32,060 bases of DNA, taken from Flavobacterium sp. UBA4098 (GTDB taxonomy: Bacteria; Bacteroidota; Bacteroidia; Flavobacteriales; Flavobacteriaceae). The stretch is from NCBI GenBank assembly GCA_002382495.1, contig DFXW01000043.1, positions 64,444-96,503 on the forward strand, written 5' to 3'. Shown one piece after another: positions 8,047 through 16,476 of this stretch; position 1 is the first letter of the stretch, and the number at the start of each line of letters is the position of its first letter. The notes beneath the pieces are model-generated. The model saw only the letters and a list, made by a program, of their open reading frames with translations. It made no database searches and had not been told where the DNA came from. The position numbers were made by a program, and so were the translations under genes.

Positions 8047-11000
8047 ATGCAAAGACACTCCTTTTCGATTTACGACGCTTCAGCCGGTTCAGGAAAAACC
8101 TATGCCTTGGTCAAAGAATATTTAAAAATTATCTTGAGCTCACCCAAAAATGATGCGTATCGAAACATCTTAGCCATTACGTTTACCAACAAAGCGGTAC
8201 ACGAAATGAAAAGCCGAATTGTAGGAAGTTTGTCTGAATTTGCCAAAGATACTCCATCGTCAAAAGTTCAAGAATTGATGCAAGACGTTTCTGTAGATAC
8301 GGGACTTTCCATCATTCAAATTAAATCCAAAGCACAACAAATCATCAAGCACCTAATTCATAATTATGCGGCTTTTGATATTTCGACCATTGATAAATTC
8401 ACCCATAAAGTCATTCGTGCTTTTGCACACGATTTGAATTTACCCATGACGTTTGAGGTTACTTTGGACACTGAAAATTTACTGATTGAGGCCGTTGATG
8501 CCATCATTGCGCAAGCGGGCGAAGACGAAATCTTGACTAATTTATTGGTAGATTTCACCATGGAAAAGACAGACGATGACAAATCTTGGGACATTTCGCG
8601 CGAGATTCTGGAAACCGGAAAATTGGTTTTGAATGAAAACAACAGAAATGAAATCACCCATTTTCAAGACAAATCCATTACTGAATTTCTCGAAATCAAG
8701 AAAAAACTGGCTGCGGTTTGTGAAGAATTAGAAAAAGAAACCGTCACTTTTGGTAATGAGGCTGCAGCTTTACTAGAACAAAAAGGAATTGATCCTAAGT
8801 CATTTTCACGAGGGACTTTTCCGAATCATATTGCAAGTATTCAAGCCGGGAAATTCAATCCAAAAAACAAAACATTCAAGGAAGCAGATGATATTGCCAT
8901 CAATAAAACGGCTCAAGATCGCGAGTTGATTGAAGCAATTGTTCCCGATTTGTTGTCCATTTTGTCTAAAGTATATGCTTTGTTTGAGAAAATTTATTTT
9001 TACAAAGCCTTCTTAAAAAACATCACGCCTTTGTCGTTATTGAATACGGTGAGTAATGAATTGGCCAAAATCCAACAAGAACAGAATATTCTTTCTATAA
9101 CCGAATTCAATGCGTTAATTCATCGCGAAATTCAAAACCAACCCGCGCCATTTATTTATGAGCGTCTGGGCGAACGCTACCGCCATTTTTTTATTGACGA
9201 ATTCCAAGACACATCGGAAATGCAATGGCAAAATTTGATTCCGCTTATTGACAATGCACTTTCAGGCCAAGATGAATACGGAGACAAAGGGACTTTGATG
9301 ATTGTGGGTGATCCTAAACAGTCCATTTACCGCTGGCGTGGTGGAAAAGCGGAACAATTTATCGAGTTGAGTAAAGACCAAAATCCGTTCAATAATCCCG
9401 ACAAGAAAGTAACACAATTGGAATACAACTACCGTTCGTATTCACAAATAATAGAATTCAACAATAGTTTTTTTAAGCAATTGGCTAACGAATTCCAACA
9501 TCCGGATTACAAAGATTTGTATGAAAATCACAGCCATCAAAAGGCAAATTCCAAGACAGGAGGTTATGTCAATATTTCGTTTTTGCCTGAAACTACTGAA
9601 TCAGAAGAAGTAGTAGTTGATAAAACGGAAAAGTATGTGCAAGCTACTTTGGATACGATCAACCAAGTGCTTGAAAAAGGTTTTGAGTACAAAGATATTG
9701 TCATCTTGACTCGAAAACGCGGACAAGGAATTGCAGTGGCTAATTTTTTGACTGAGCAAGGCGTCCCGCTATTATCGTCTGAAACTTTGATGATCCAAAA
9801 CGCCACCGAAGTCCGTTTCATTATTCAGGTTTTGAAATACTTAAAAAACAGTTCGGATATAGATGCCAAAGCCCATTTTTTACACTATTTGGCCTTACAT
9901 GCTCAAGATAATTTACCGGTGCATGATTTTATTGCCAAAGGCAAAGAGTTGGTTCAGGAAACCGAATTTGAACATTGGTTATTGCAATTTAATTTGGATT
10001 TATCCTTTCAAAATCTCCGAAAAAAGTCCTTGTATGAAGCGGTAGAAATTATGGTGAGTAAGTTTTTAAATTCCAAACTTCGTACATCCAGTTATGTGCA
10101 GTATTTTCTAGATATTGTATTGGAAAGAGACATTCGCAATCAAGCGGGAGTTGCTGATTTCTTGGATTTTTGGGACAAAAGCGCCGACAAATTCAGTATT
10201 CCTTCACCCGAAGGTACTAATGCAGTTCGAATTATGACTATCCATAAGTCTAAAGGATTGGAATTTCCGGTGGTAATTATGCCTTTTGCCGAGGAAGATT
10301 ACAGTCGCAAACCCAAAGATAAATTATGGTTGAATGCTGAAGAAGCAACTGTTGGATTGCCAAAAGTATTAATTGACAATAGCAGTGCCGTGGAAGGTTT
10401 TGGCGAGGATGCATTAGAATTATACACGATTAAAAAACAAGAAGAATTACTAGATAATATTAATGTTTTGTATGTTGCTTTAACGCGTGCCGAAGAGCAA
10501 TTATATATTATTTCTAGTAAAAATCTCTCGAGTAAAGGAGAAGTGCCGAAAAACAATATGTGTGCTTTTTTTGTCAATTATTTGATTGCACAGGGGATTT
10601 ATAAAGAAGATGTATTTGAATATCAAATGGGAACTTCTACCAAATTATCTTTGGGAGATAAGCATGAAGACAGGTCTAAAATAATTCCAAATGTTGCCGA
10701 AGTTTTGAATCCAAAGAATATTAAAATTGCGCAACGAGAAGCGCTAATGTGGGGAACTCATCAGCAAGAAGCTATTGAGTACGGTAATGTAATTCACGAA
10801 ATCCTTTCTTTTGTAAACACGAAGAACGATGTGGATTTAGCCATTACTAAAGCGCTTGAAAATGGATTGATACAACTTGGTCAAAAGGAGGCAGTGTATC
10901 AAACAATTCTTGAAATTGTAAATCTTGAATCATTAATTAATCATTTTGCCGAAGGCAATCGAGTTTTAAATGAACAAACAATTATTCAAAAGGAAGGAAA

Positions 11001-11196
11001 AATCATCAAGCCGGATCGTATGGCGATAACTCCAGATCAAAAAGTATACTTATTAGATTATAAAACGGGGGTTGCTAATTCAAAGTATATTGAACAATTA
11101 AATGACTATCAACATGCTATTGAAGAAATAGGATATGAAGTAATTGAAAAAGTAATTGTATACATTGGAGCTGAGGTGGAAGTACATTTATTGTAA
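8047..11196 (+). CDS. addA: AddA/RecB-like UvrD-family helicase-nuclease
   Basis: This large (1,049-residue) cytoplasmic protein couples a superfamily 1 helicase to a C-terminal RecB-type nuclease and likely resects DNA double-strand breaks for recombination. Visible helicase motifs are Walker A ASAGSGKT (residues 11-18), Walker B/motif II DEFQD (384-388), motif III DPKQSIYRWRGG, motif IV YNYRS, motif V IMTIHKSKGLEFP and motif VI LYVALTRAEEQ (about 808-818). The nuclease shows GNVIHEIL (His917) and PDRMA...DYKTG (Asp1004, Lys1006). The frame opens at 7984, but ATG 8047 is the better start because the Walker A motif then follows at the usual distance and the extension runs into the palindromic repeat. 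An AddB-like partner lies 2.5 kb downstream. The symbol is by similarity of type; RecB is the alternative, but no RecC or RecD is seen. Confidence 0.9.
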   Translation: MQRHSFSIYDASAGSGKTYALVKEYLKIILSSPKNDAYRNILAITFTNKAVHEMKSRIVGSLSEFAKDTPSSKVQELMQDVSVDTGLSIIQIKSKAQQIIKHLIHNYAAFDISTIDKFTHKVIRAFAHDLNLPMTFEVTLDTENLLIEAVDAIIAQAGEDEILTNLLVDFTMEKTDDDKSWDISREILETGKLVLNENNRNEITHFQDKSITEFLEIKKKLAAVCEELEKETVTFGNEAAALLEQKGIDPKSFSRGTFPNHIASIQAGKFNPKNKTFKEADDIAINKTAQDRELIEAIVPDLLSILSKVYALFEKIYFYKAFLKNITPLSLLNTVSNELAKIQQEQNILSITEFNALIHREIQNQPAPFIYERLGERYRHFFIDEFQDTSEMQWQNLIPLIDNALSGQDEYGDKGTLMIVGDPKQSIYRWRGGKAEQFIELSKDQNPFNNPDKKVTQLEYNYRSYSQIIEFNNSFFKQLANEFQHPDYKDLYENHSHQKANSKTGGYVNISFLPETTESEEVVVDKTEKYVQATLDTINQVLEKGFEYKDIVILTRKRGQGIAVANFLTEQGVPLLSSETLMIQNATEVRFIIQVLKYLKNSSDIDAKAHFLHYLALHAQDNLPVHDFIAKGKELVQETEFEHWLLQFNLDLSFQNLRKKSLYEAVEIMVSKFLNSKLRTSSYVQYFLDIVLERDIRNQAGVADFLDFWDKSADKFSIPSPEGTNAVRIMTIHKSKGLEFPVVIMPFAEEDYSRKPKDKLWLNAEEATVGLPKVLIDNSSAVEGFGEDALELYTIKKQEELLDNINVLYVALTRAEEQLYIISSKNLSSKGEVPKNNMCAFFVNYLIAQGIYKEDVFEYQMGTSTKLSLGDKHEDRSKIIPNVAEVLNPKNIKIAQREALMWGTHQQEAIEYGNVIHEILSFVNTKNDVDLAITKALENGLIQLGQKEAVYQTILEIVNLESLINHFAEGNRVLNEQTIIQKEGKIIKPDRMAITPDQKVYLLDYKTGVANSKYIEQLNDYQHAIEEIGYEVIEKVIVYIGAEVEVHLL

Positions 11197-11324
11197 ATTT
11201 TAAATGTATTGGTTAATCCACTTTCGTATTTTTTATTCCCCAATTTCATGAGTAAATATAGAAATTGGAACACTTGTATTTGTTATATATTTAACTTAAT
11301 AAGGAAGATTTATTACTAATTCTT

Positions 11325-11354
11325 TTGCTTTTCTAAAATATGATTCTATTTTTG
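11325..11354 (+). promoter_or_regulatory. Promoter for the barrel-only OmpA paralogue
   Basis: TTG (11325-11327), a 19-base spacer and TATTTTTG (11347-11354) form a full match to the Bacteroidota promoter. It lies 46 bases upstream of the ATG, leaving an AT-rich leader of roughly 40 bases. Confidence 0.7.
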
Positions 11355-11400
11355 TTAAGAATTTAAAATTAATTATAGAAATCATTAATTAAAATAAACT

Positions 11401-12039
11401 ATGAAACATCTTAACAAAATTATCATTGCTGTTGTATTGTTTGCTGGATTAAATACTCAAGCACAAGACAGTAACAATCCATGGGCAGTTTCTTTTGGAG
11501 TAAATGCTTTGGATACTAAAACTAGTGCTGGAGGTAAAAATTGGCTTGATGGCCATCTTTCACAACCTTATAAAATTAAAGACAATTGGAATGTATTACC
11601 AACAATATCTTATGTTGGAGTAACAAGATATTTAGGAGATAATTTTTCAGTTGGAATCTCAGGATCTTTGAATAAAGTGTCAAAATATGTTACTGCAACA
11701 AATTCTGGATATACAGTTACAAATCCTGGAGATCTTATGTATTATGGAATAGAAGGTTTGGTAAAATATAGTTTTAAATCAGCTATCAAATCTGAAAAAT
11801 TTGACCCTACAATTTCGTTAGGAGTTGGGTATTCTTCATTAGATAAAGTTACATACCAAACCATTACTCCAGCTGTTGGAGTTGTATATTGGGCAACTAA
11901 AACAATAGGTTTTGAATACAGTACTAAATATGTAAAATCATTTGAAGAGAGAGCAATCTTAAACGCAGCAAACGCACCTTCAATGATTCAACATTCATTA
12001 GGATTGGTAATACAATTCGGAGCTACTGCAACTGAATAA
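11401..12039 (+). CDS. Outer-membrane barrel protein, barrel-only paralogue of the next gene
   Basis: The 212-residue protein has a signal peptide (MKHLNKIIIAVVLFAGLNTQA, then QDSNNPW) and an OmpA-type N-terminal beta-barrel with alternating strands. It aligns along its whole length with residues 1-210 of the downstream OmpA-family protein. Shared blocks include AQDSNNPWA, SFGVNA, SNPGDLMYYGI/TNPGDLMYYGI, TKY.KSFEER and NAPS..QH.LG. It stops exactly where the paralogue enters its TSP3 calcium-binding repeats, ending FGATATE. It therefore keeps the barrel but has no peptidoglycan anchor. It has its own promoter and a strong terminator, so it is a functional unit rather than a decayed gene. The role is probably structural or as a porin in the outer membrane; the ligand is unknown. 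Confidence 0.88.
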   Translation: MKHLNKIIIAVVLFAGLNTQAQDSNNPWAVSFGVNALDTKTSAGGKNWLDGHLSQPYKIKDNWNVLPTISYVGVTRYLGDNFSVGISGSLNKVSKYVTATNSGYTVTNPGDLMYYGIEGLVKYSFKSAIKSEKFDPTISLGVGYSSLDKVTYQTITPAVGVVYWATKTIGFEYSTKYVKSFEERAILNAANAPSMIQHSLGLVIQFGATATE

Positions 12040-12062
12040 TTCAAAACAGTACTATAATTCAT

Positions 12063-12096
12063 AAACGCCTTAATATACATTAAGGCGTTTTTTTTA
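12063..12096 (+). terminator. Terminator after the barrel-only OMP gene
   Basis: A perfect 12-base stem AAACGCCTTAAT/ATTAAGGCGTTT with an ATAC loop is followed by a run of Ts. It isolates the first OMP gene from its paralogue. Confidence 0.93.
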
Positions 12097-12187
12097 TAAT
12101 AAACAACTAACTTCACACAATCAATTAATTTCCAATAATTTAGTTATATTTCAATCAATTTAATTTTTTTATTAGATAATTAGACAC

Positions 12188-12195
12188 TATTTTTG
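12188..12195 (+). promoter_or_regulatory. Promoter -7 element for the OmpA-family gene
   Basis: TATTTTTG matches TAnnTTTG exactly and is identical to the -7 box of the upstream paralogue. It lies 39 bases before the ATG. The -33 region is a T-run without a clean TTG. Confidence 0.55.
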
Positions 12196-12234
12196 TGTAA
12201 CATAAATTAGAAAAAATAATTTAATAAATTAAAT

Positions 12235-13647
12235 ATGAAAAATCTTAACAAAATTGTAGTTGCTGTAATACTAGTTTTGAGTTTAAGCTCAAATGCACAA
12301 GACAGTAACAATCCATGGGCATTTTCTTTTGGAGTTAATGCCATTGACACAAAAGCTAGCGCTCAAGGAGGAAAAGACTGGTTTGACAGTCATTTTTCTC
12401 AACCATTAGCCATAAAAGAAAATTGGAATATTCTTCCATCAATATCTTACATTGGTTTAAATAAATATATTGGAGATAATTTCACATTTGGTGTTTCGGG
12501 TTCAGTAAACAAAATCGATAAATTTGTGAACTATAGCCCAGCTAATGGTTATGTGGTTTCAAACCCTGGAGATTTAATGTATTATGGAATTGATGCTACT
12601 GTTAGATACAGTTTTCAATCTTTAATTAAATCAAAAGTAATTGAACCTTCACTTTCTGTAGGAGGGGGATATGCGTTTTTAGGAGATACAAGTTACGGAA
12701 CAATCAATACAGGAGCTGGCCTTACTTTTTGGGTAACAGAAACAGTTGGTTTAGAATTAACAACTAAATACAGAAAATCTTTTGAAGAACGAGTAACTGC
12801 AGGAGTTCCTAATGCTCCTTCTTTCTTTCAACATACTTTAGGTATAGTTTTCAAATTTGGAGGTACAGATACTGACAAAGACGGAATTTATGATAAAGAA
12901 GATGCTTGTCCTGAAGTAGCTGGTTTAAAACAATTTAACGGATGTCCTGATACAGACGGAGACGGAATTGTTGATGGAAGTGATGCTTGTCCAGAGGTTG
13001 CTGGTTTAGCTACTTTGAATGGTTGTCCAGATGCTGATGGTGACGGAATTACTGATGCTGATGATGCATGCCCACAAGCGGCTGGTTTAGCTAATTTAAA
13101 AGGTTGTCCAGATGCTGATAAAGATGGCGTTGCTGATAAAGATGACAAATGTCCATCTGTTGCTGGGCCTAAAGAAAATGCAGGTTGTCCTTGGCCAGAT
13201 ACTGATAATGATGGAGTTGCAGATAAAGATGATGCTTGTCCTGAAGTTGCTGGACTTTTGAGTAATAAAGGTTGTCCTGAAGTAACAGCGGCTGATTTGG
13301 ATAAAATTAGTACCGATGCAAAATCAATTTATTTCCATACAGGAAAAGCTACTTTTAGATCAGAAGATGTACCTGTTAAAATTGAGTCTATCTCTTCATT
13401 ATTAAAACAATATCCTACTGCTAAATTTAGTATTGAAGGACATACTGATAGTGATGGTTCAGATGCGTCTAACCAAAAATTATCTCAAGAAAGAGCAGAT
13501 GTTGTTAGAAATGTTCTTATCGAAAGAGGAATGAAAGCTGAAAATTTGACTGCTGTTGGTTATGGAGAAAGCAAACCAGTTGCTTCTAATAAAACTGCAG
13601 CTGGAAAAGCTAAAAACAGAAGAACAGAAGTAGTATTACAAAAATAA
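12235..13647 (+). CDS. OmpA-family protein with TSP3 repeats
   Basis: This 470-residue outer-membrane protein links the outer membrane to the cell wall. In order it has a signal peptide ending near A21, an eight-strand-type barrel (about 23-210), five thrombospondin type 3 calcium-binding repeats (about 211-349, each D.D.DG..D..D.CP..AG......GCP), and a C-terminal OmpA domain (about 362-470). The OmpA domain carries IYFHTGKATF, EGHTDSDG, QKLSQERADVVRNVL, VGYGESKPVASN and NRRTEV, the peptidoglycan-binding pattern. The codons are simple and AT-rich, consistent with strong expression. It lies next to a barrel-only paralogue with a similar promoter and has its own terminator. Proteins of this layout are major outer-membrane proteins in Flavobacteria. 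Confidence 0.95.
   Translation: MKNLNKIVVAVILVLSLSSNAQDSNNPWAFSFGVNAIDTKASAQGGKDWFDSHFSQPLAIKENWNILPSISYIGLNKYIGDNFTFGVSGSVNKIDKFVNYSPANGYVVSNPGDLMYYGIDATVRYSFQSLIKSKVIEPSLSVGGGYAFLGDTSYGTINTGAGLTFWVTETVGLELTTKYRKSFEERVTAGVPNAPSFFQHTLGIVFKFGGTDTDKDGIYDKEDACPEVAGLKQFNGCPDTDGDGIVDGSDACPEVAGLATLNGCPDADGDGITDADDACPQAAGLANLKGCPDADKDGVADKDDKCPSVAGPKENAGCPWPDTDNDGVADKDDACPEVAGLLSNKGCPEVTAADLDKISTDAKSIYFHTGKATFRSEDVPVKIESISSLLKQYPTAKFSIEGHTDSDGSDASNQKLSQERADVVRNVLIERGMKAENLTAVGYGESKPVASNKTAAGKAKNRRTEVVLQK
12865..13281 (+). repeat. Five tandem TSP3-type coding repeats
   Basis: In-frame repeats of about 27-29 codons inside the OmpA-family gene share GATGCTTGTCC..AG..GTTGCTGG and GGTTGTCC(A/T)GATgc(t)GATg at the DNA level. 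They encode Asp-rich calcium loops and regularly spaced cysteines. Repeats of this kind can gain or lose units by slippage or recombination. Confidence 0.85.
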
Positions 13648-13668
13648 TACACCTTAAATATTTTTTAG

Positions 13669-13705
13669 AAAACGCCCTGATTTATCAGGGCGTTTTTTTA
13701 TTTTT
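13669..13705 (+). terminator. Terminator after the OmpA-family gene
   Basis: A perfect 12-base stem AAAACGCCCTGA/TCAGGGCGTTTT with a TTTA loop is followed by a T-rich run. The next gene starts only 14 bases after the stem, so that gene either relies on read-through or has a promoter overlapping the terminator. Confidence 0.93.
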
Positions 13706-13706
13706 A
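13699..13706 (+). promoter_or_regulatory. Possible -7 element for the AddB-like gene inside the terminator tail
   Basis: TATTTTTA differs from TAnnTTTG only in the last base and ends 4 bases before the ATG at 13711. It lies in the T-tract of the preceding terminator. There is no good TTG -33 box upstream, and the site could be a chance match in a T-run. Confidence 0.25.
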
Positions 13707-13710
13707 TAGA

Positions 13711-16476
13711 ATGACAAATACTTCTTTTTTAAACAAAATCGCTAAGCTACTACTAGATAACTATTCTGATCAATTATCAGATACGGTTATTATTCTACCC
13801 AATAAAAGAGCCAAGGTTTTTTTAATTGAAGCTATTAAAAATCAGTTGAGTCAAACCGTGATTTCTCCTGAAATAATAAGTATTGAAGATTTTGTTCAAC
13901 ATATAGCTGGAATCCGTTCTGTGGATGCAATAGAACAATTGTTTGAATTCTATGAAGTTTATTTGTCAATTACTCCAACCGCTCAACAACAATCATTTGA
14001 ATTGTTTGCCAATTGGGCCAAAACCCTTTTACAAGATTTTAATGAAATTGATCGGTACTTATTAGAACCTTCTCACGTGCTGTCTTATTTGAAAGACATT
14101 GAGGATATTAAAAAATGGGGAATTGAAGTCGAAGACAAAACTCAATTACTCGAAAACTATATTGATTTTTGGAAGTTGCTACCCAACTATTACCAATCAT
14201 TATATGATCATTTACTAGCTAAAGGCATCGGTTATCAAGGCTTAATTTATAGAGAATCCGTTCAAAATTTAATTCATTTTTTAAATACAGTTCCCAATAA
14301 ACAATTTGTCTTTGCAGGGTTTAATGCCTTAAATGCTGCTGAAGAAAAAATTGTTCAAGAGCTTCTATCTGTTGGTCAAGCCAAAATATATTGGGATGCA
14401 GATCAAACTTTTCTCAACGATCCATACCATGATGCGGGCCTCTTTTTAAGCCGCTTCAAAGAAAATTGGAAGTACTACAAAACGCATCCTTTTGAATGGA
14501 TTGTAGATGATTTTTCAGCAACAAAGAATATTCAAGTTATTGGCACCCCAAAGTCAGTGGGGCAAGCCAAAATTGCAGGAAGTATATTGGAACAAACTAT
14601 TGAAAATCATCCTGAAAAATCCTTAGATAAAGTAGCGGTTGTTTTGGGTGAAGAAAGCTTGCTTGTTCCTTTGTTGTATTCGTTACCAGCTTCGGTCGGC
14701 GCTTTGAATATAACCATGGGGTATTCGGCTAAGAATAACCCAGCCCAAATTTTGGTAGCCAAATTATTTAAAATGCACACCAATTCTTTGTCAAGAAATA
14801 ACAAAGGATATGTGTTTTATTACAAAGAGGTTTTGGATATTTTGACCCATCCGTTAATAGAACCGTATGCCAAAACAAGGGAATTAGTACACCTCATTAA
14901 TGCCAATAATTATACGTTTATAACCCACCAAAAATTATTGGATTTAAACCCAAATCCTAGCGAATTGTTTTTGTTGCTTTTCAAAAAATGGGAAACAGGT
15001 GCAGTGCCCGTTTTGGAAACAATTATTAATTTACTAGAGACTTTAAAAAATAATTTGAGTAATGATAATGAAGAGGAAAAAATAACAAAGGCGTTTGTTT
15101 TTGCTATTTTCAAAGTGATTAATAAATTGATCACCTACTATTCAAAACACCAACATATTGATAAAATTGAAACCTTGTATGCCATTTACAAACAAGTGAT
15201 TGATGTGGCCGAAGTTTCCTTTGAAGGCGAACCTTTGAATGGCTTGCAAATTATGGGTGTGTTAGAAAGTAGGGTTTTGGATTTTGATACTGTAATTGTC
15301 ACTTCTATGAATGAAGGCAAATTTCCCGCCGGTAAATCGTCGAATTCATTTATTCCCTATGATGTGAAACGCGAGTTAGGCTTGCCTACTTTCAAAGAAA
15401 AAGATGCTATTTATACCTACCACTTTTATCATTTACTACAACGAGCTACCAACATTTATTTGTTGTACAACACTGAAAGCGAAGGCCTGGATGCTGGTGA
15501 AAAAAGTAGATTTATTACCCAGCTGGATGTTGAAAGACAACCCAAGCATAATTTGACGCAAGAAATTTACAATGCAGTTTTGCCGGACACGGCTTATGTG
15601 CCTATGGAAGTGCCAAAATCAGCTGCGGTGATGTTGCGTTTAAAAGAAATTGCAGAGCAGGGTTTTTCTCCTTCGGCATTGACCAAATACATTCGGAATC
15701 CAATAGATTTTTATTTTCAAAAAATACTGCGCATTCGCGAAGTGGAAGAGGTAGAAGAAAGCATCGCCTTGAATACGCTAGGAACCATTATACACGAAAC
15801 TTTAAAAACCCTTTACGAGCCTTTTATTGGAAGATTGATTTCTGAGTCGGACTTACAACAATGCTTCAAGCAAATTGATGCCGAAGTATTGAAGCAATTC
15901 AAATTAGTCTACAAAGAAGGCGAAATCAAAAAAGGCCGCAATTTATTGGCTTTTGAAGTCGCCAAACGCAATGTGTCTAACTTTCTAAAAGTAGAATTAG
16001 AAAGCGTTAAAAAGGGAGAACAAGTTCAAATCATTGCTTTGGAACAAACCTACGAACGGCTTTTAGAACATCCGAAATTACCTTTTCCAGTATTGATCAA
16101 AGGAAATGTAGACCGAATTGAAAACCGTGATGGAGTCATCCGAATTATTGACTATAAAACCGGAAAAGTGGAGAAAGGAACTGTCACTTTACGTAGTTGG
16201 GAGGATTTGACGCTCGATATTAAAAACGAGAAAATTATCCAAGTATTGGCCTATGCCTTTATGTTTGAAAAAGAAGCAAAAGGAGTACCAATTGAAGCCG
16301 GGATCATCTCCTTTAAAAACCTAAAAGAAGGATTTTTGCCTTTCAATTTTAAGTCTGGAAAAGAAGAAACTAAAAATATAGAGGAAGAAATTCTAAATAA
16401 TTATTTGGAACAAATTGTCCTGTTACTTTCCGAAATTTTGGACGAAACAATTCCCTTTACAGAAAAAATAAATTAA
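13711..16476 (+). CDS. addB: AddB-like PD-(D/E)XK nuclease subunit
   Basis: This 921-residue protein is the probable partner of the AddA/RecB-like helicase upstream. It has the two-part AddB-type plan. The N-terminal helicase-like region lacks a Walker A motif and begins TVIILPNKRAKVFL; a degenerate motif-like block reads VIVTSMNEGKFPAG. The C-terminal RecB-type nuclease contains FSPSALTKYIRNPIDFYFQK, LGTIIHETLK and VDRIENRDGVIRIIDYKTGKVEKG with the Asp and Asp-Tyr-Lys metal-binding pattern. The cysteines that hold the 4Fe-4S cluster in Bacillus AddB are absent; the protein has a single Cys. The start is 14 bases after the OmpA terminator hairpin. Its stop overlaps the convergent hydrolase gene by 4 bases. 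Confidence 0.87.
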   Translation: MTNTSFLNKIAKLLLDNYSDQLSDTVIILPNKRAKVFLIEAIKNQLSQTVISPEIISIEDFVQHIAGIRSVDAIEQLFEFYEVYLSITPTAQQQSFELFANWAKTLLQDFNEIDRYLLEPSHVLSYLKDIEDIKKWGIEVEDKTQLLENYIDFWKLLPNYYQSLYDHLLAKGIGYQGLIYRESVQNLIHFLNTVPNKQFVFAGFNALNAAEEKIVQELLSVGQAKIYWDADQTFLNDPYHDAGLFLSRFKENWKYYKTHPFEWIVDDFSATKNIQVIGTPKSVGQAKIAGSILEQTIENHPEKSLDKVAVVLGEESLLVPLLYSLPASVGALNITMGYSAKNNPAQILVAKLFKMHTNSLSRNNKGYVFYYKEVLDILTHPLIEPYAKTRELVHLINANNYTFITHQKLLDLNPNPSELFLLLFKKWETGAVPVLETIINLLETLKNNLSNDNEEEKITKAFVFAIFKVINKLITYYSKHQHIDKIETLYAIYKQVIDVAEVSFEGEPLNGLQIMGVLESRVLDFDTVIVTSMNEGKFPAGKSSNSFIPYDVKRELGLPTFKEKDAIYTYHFYHLLQRATNIYLLYNTESEGLDAGEKSRFITQLDVERQPKHNLTQEIYNAVLPDTAYVPMEVPKSAAVMLRLKEIAEQGFSPSALTKYIRNPIDFYFQKILRIREVEEVEESIALNTLGTIIHETLKTLYEPFIGRLISESDLQQCFKQIDAEVLKQFKLVYKEGEIKKGRNLLAFEVAKRNVSNFLKVELESVKKGEQVQIIALEQTYERLLEHPKLPFPVLIKGNVDRIENRDGVIRIIDYKTGKVEKGTVTLRSWEDLTLDIKNEKIIQVLAYAFMFEKEAKGVPIEAGIISFKNLKEGFLPFNFKSGKEETKNIEEEILNNYLEQIVLLLSEILDETIPFTEKIN

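Noticed and set aside
11240..11268. CCAATTTC/GAAATTGG inverted repeat after the helicase gene as a terminator
   Set aside because: Only 8 pairs with a 13-base loop and no following T-run; it may be chance in AT-rich sequence.
12888..13148. 86-codon antisense frame across the TSP3 repeats
   Set aside because: Its repetitive Ser/Ala/Pro translation simply mirrors the Asp/Gly/Cys-coded repeats of the OmpA-family gene.
12865..13281. Regular repeats resembling a CRISPR array
   Set aside because: The repeats are in frame, encode TSP3 calcium loops, and have no unique spacers of even length.
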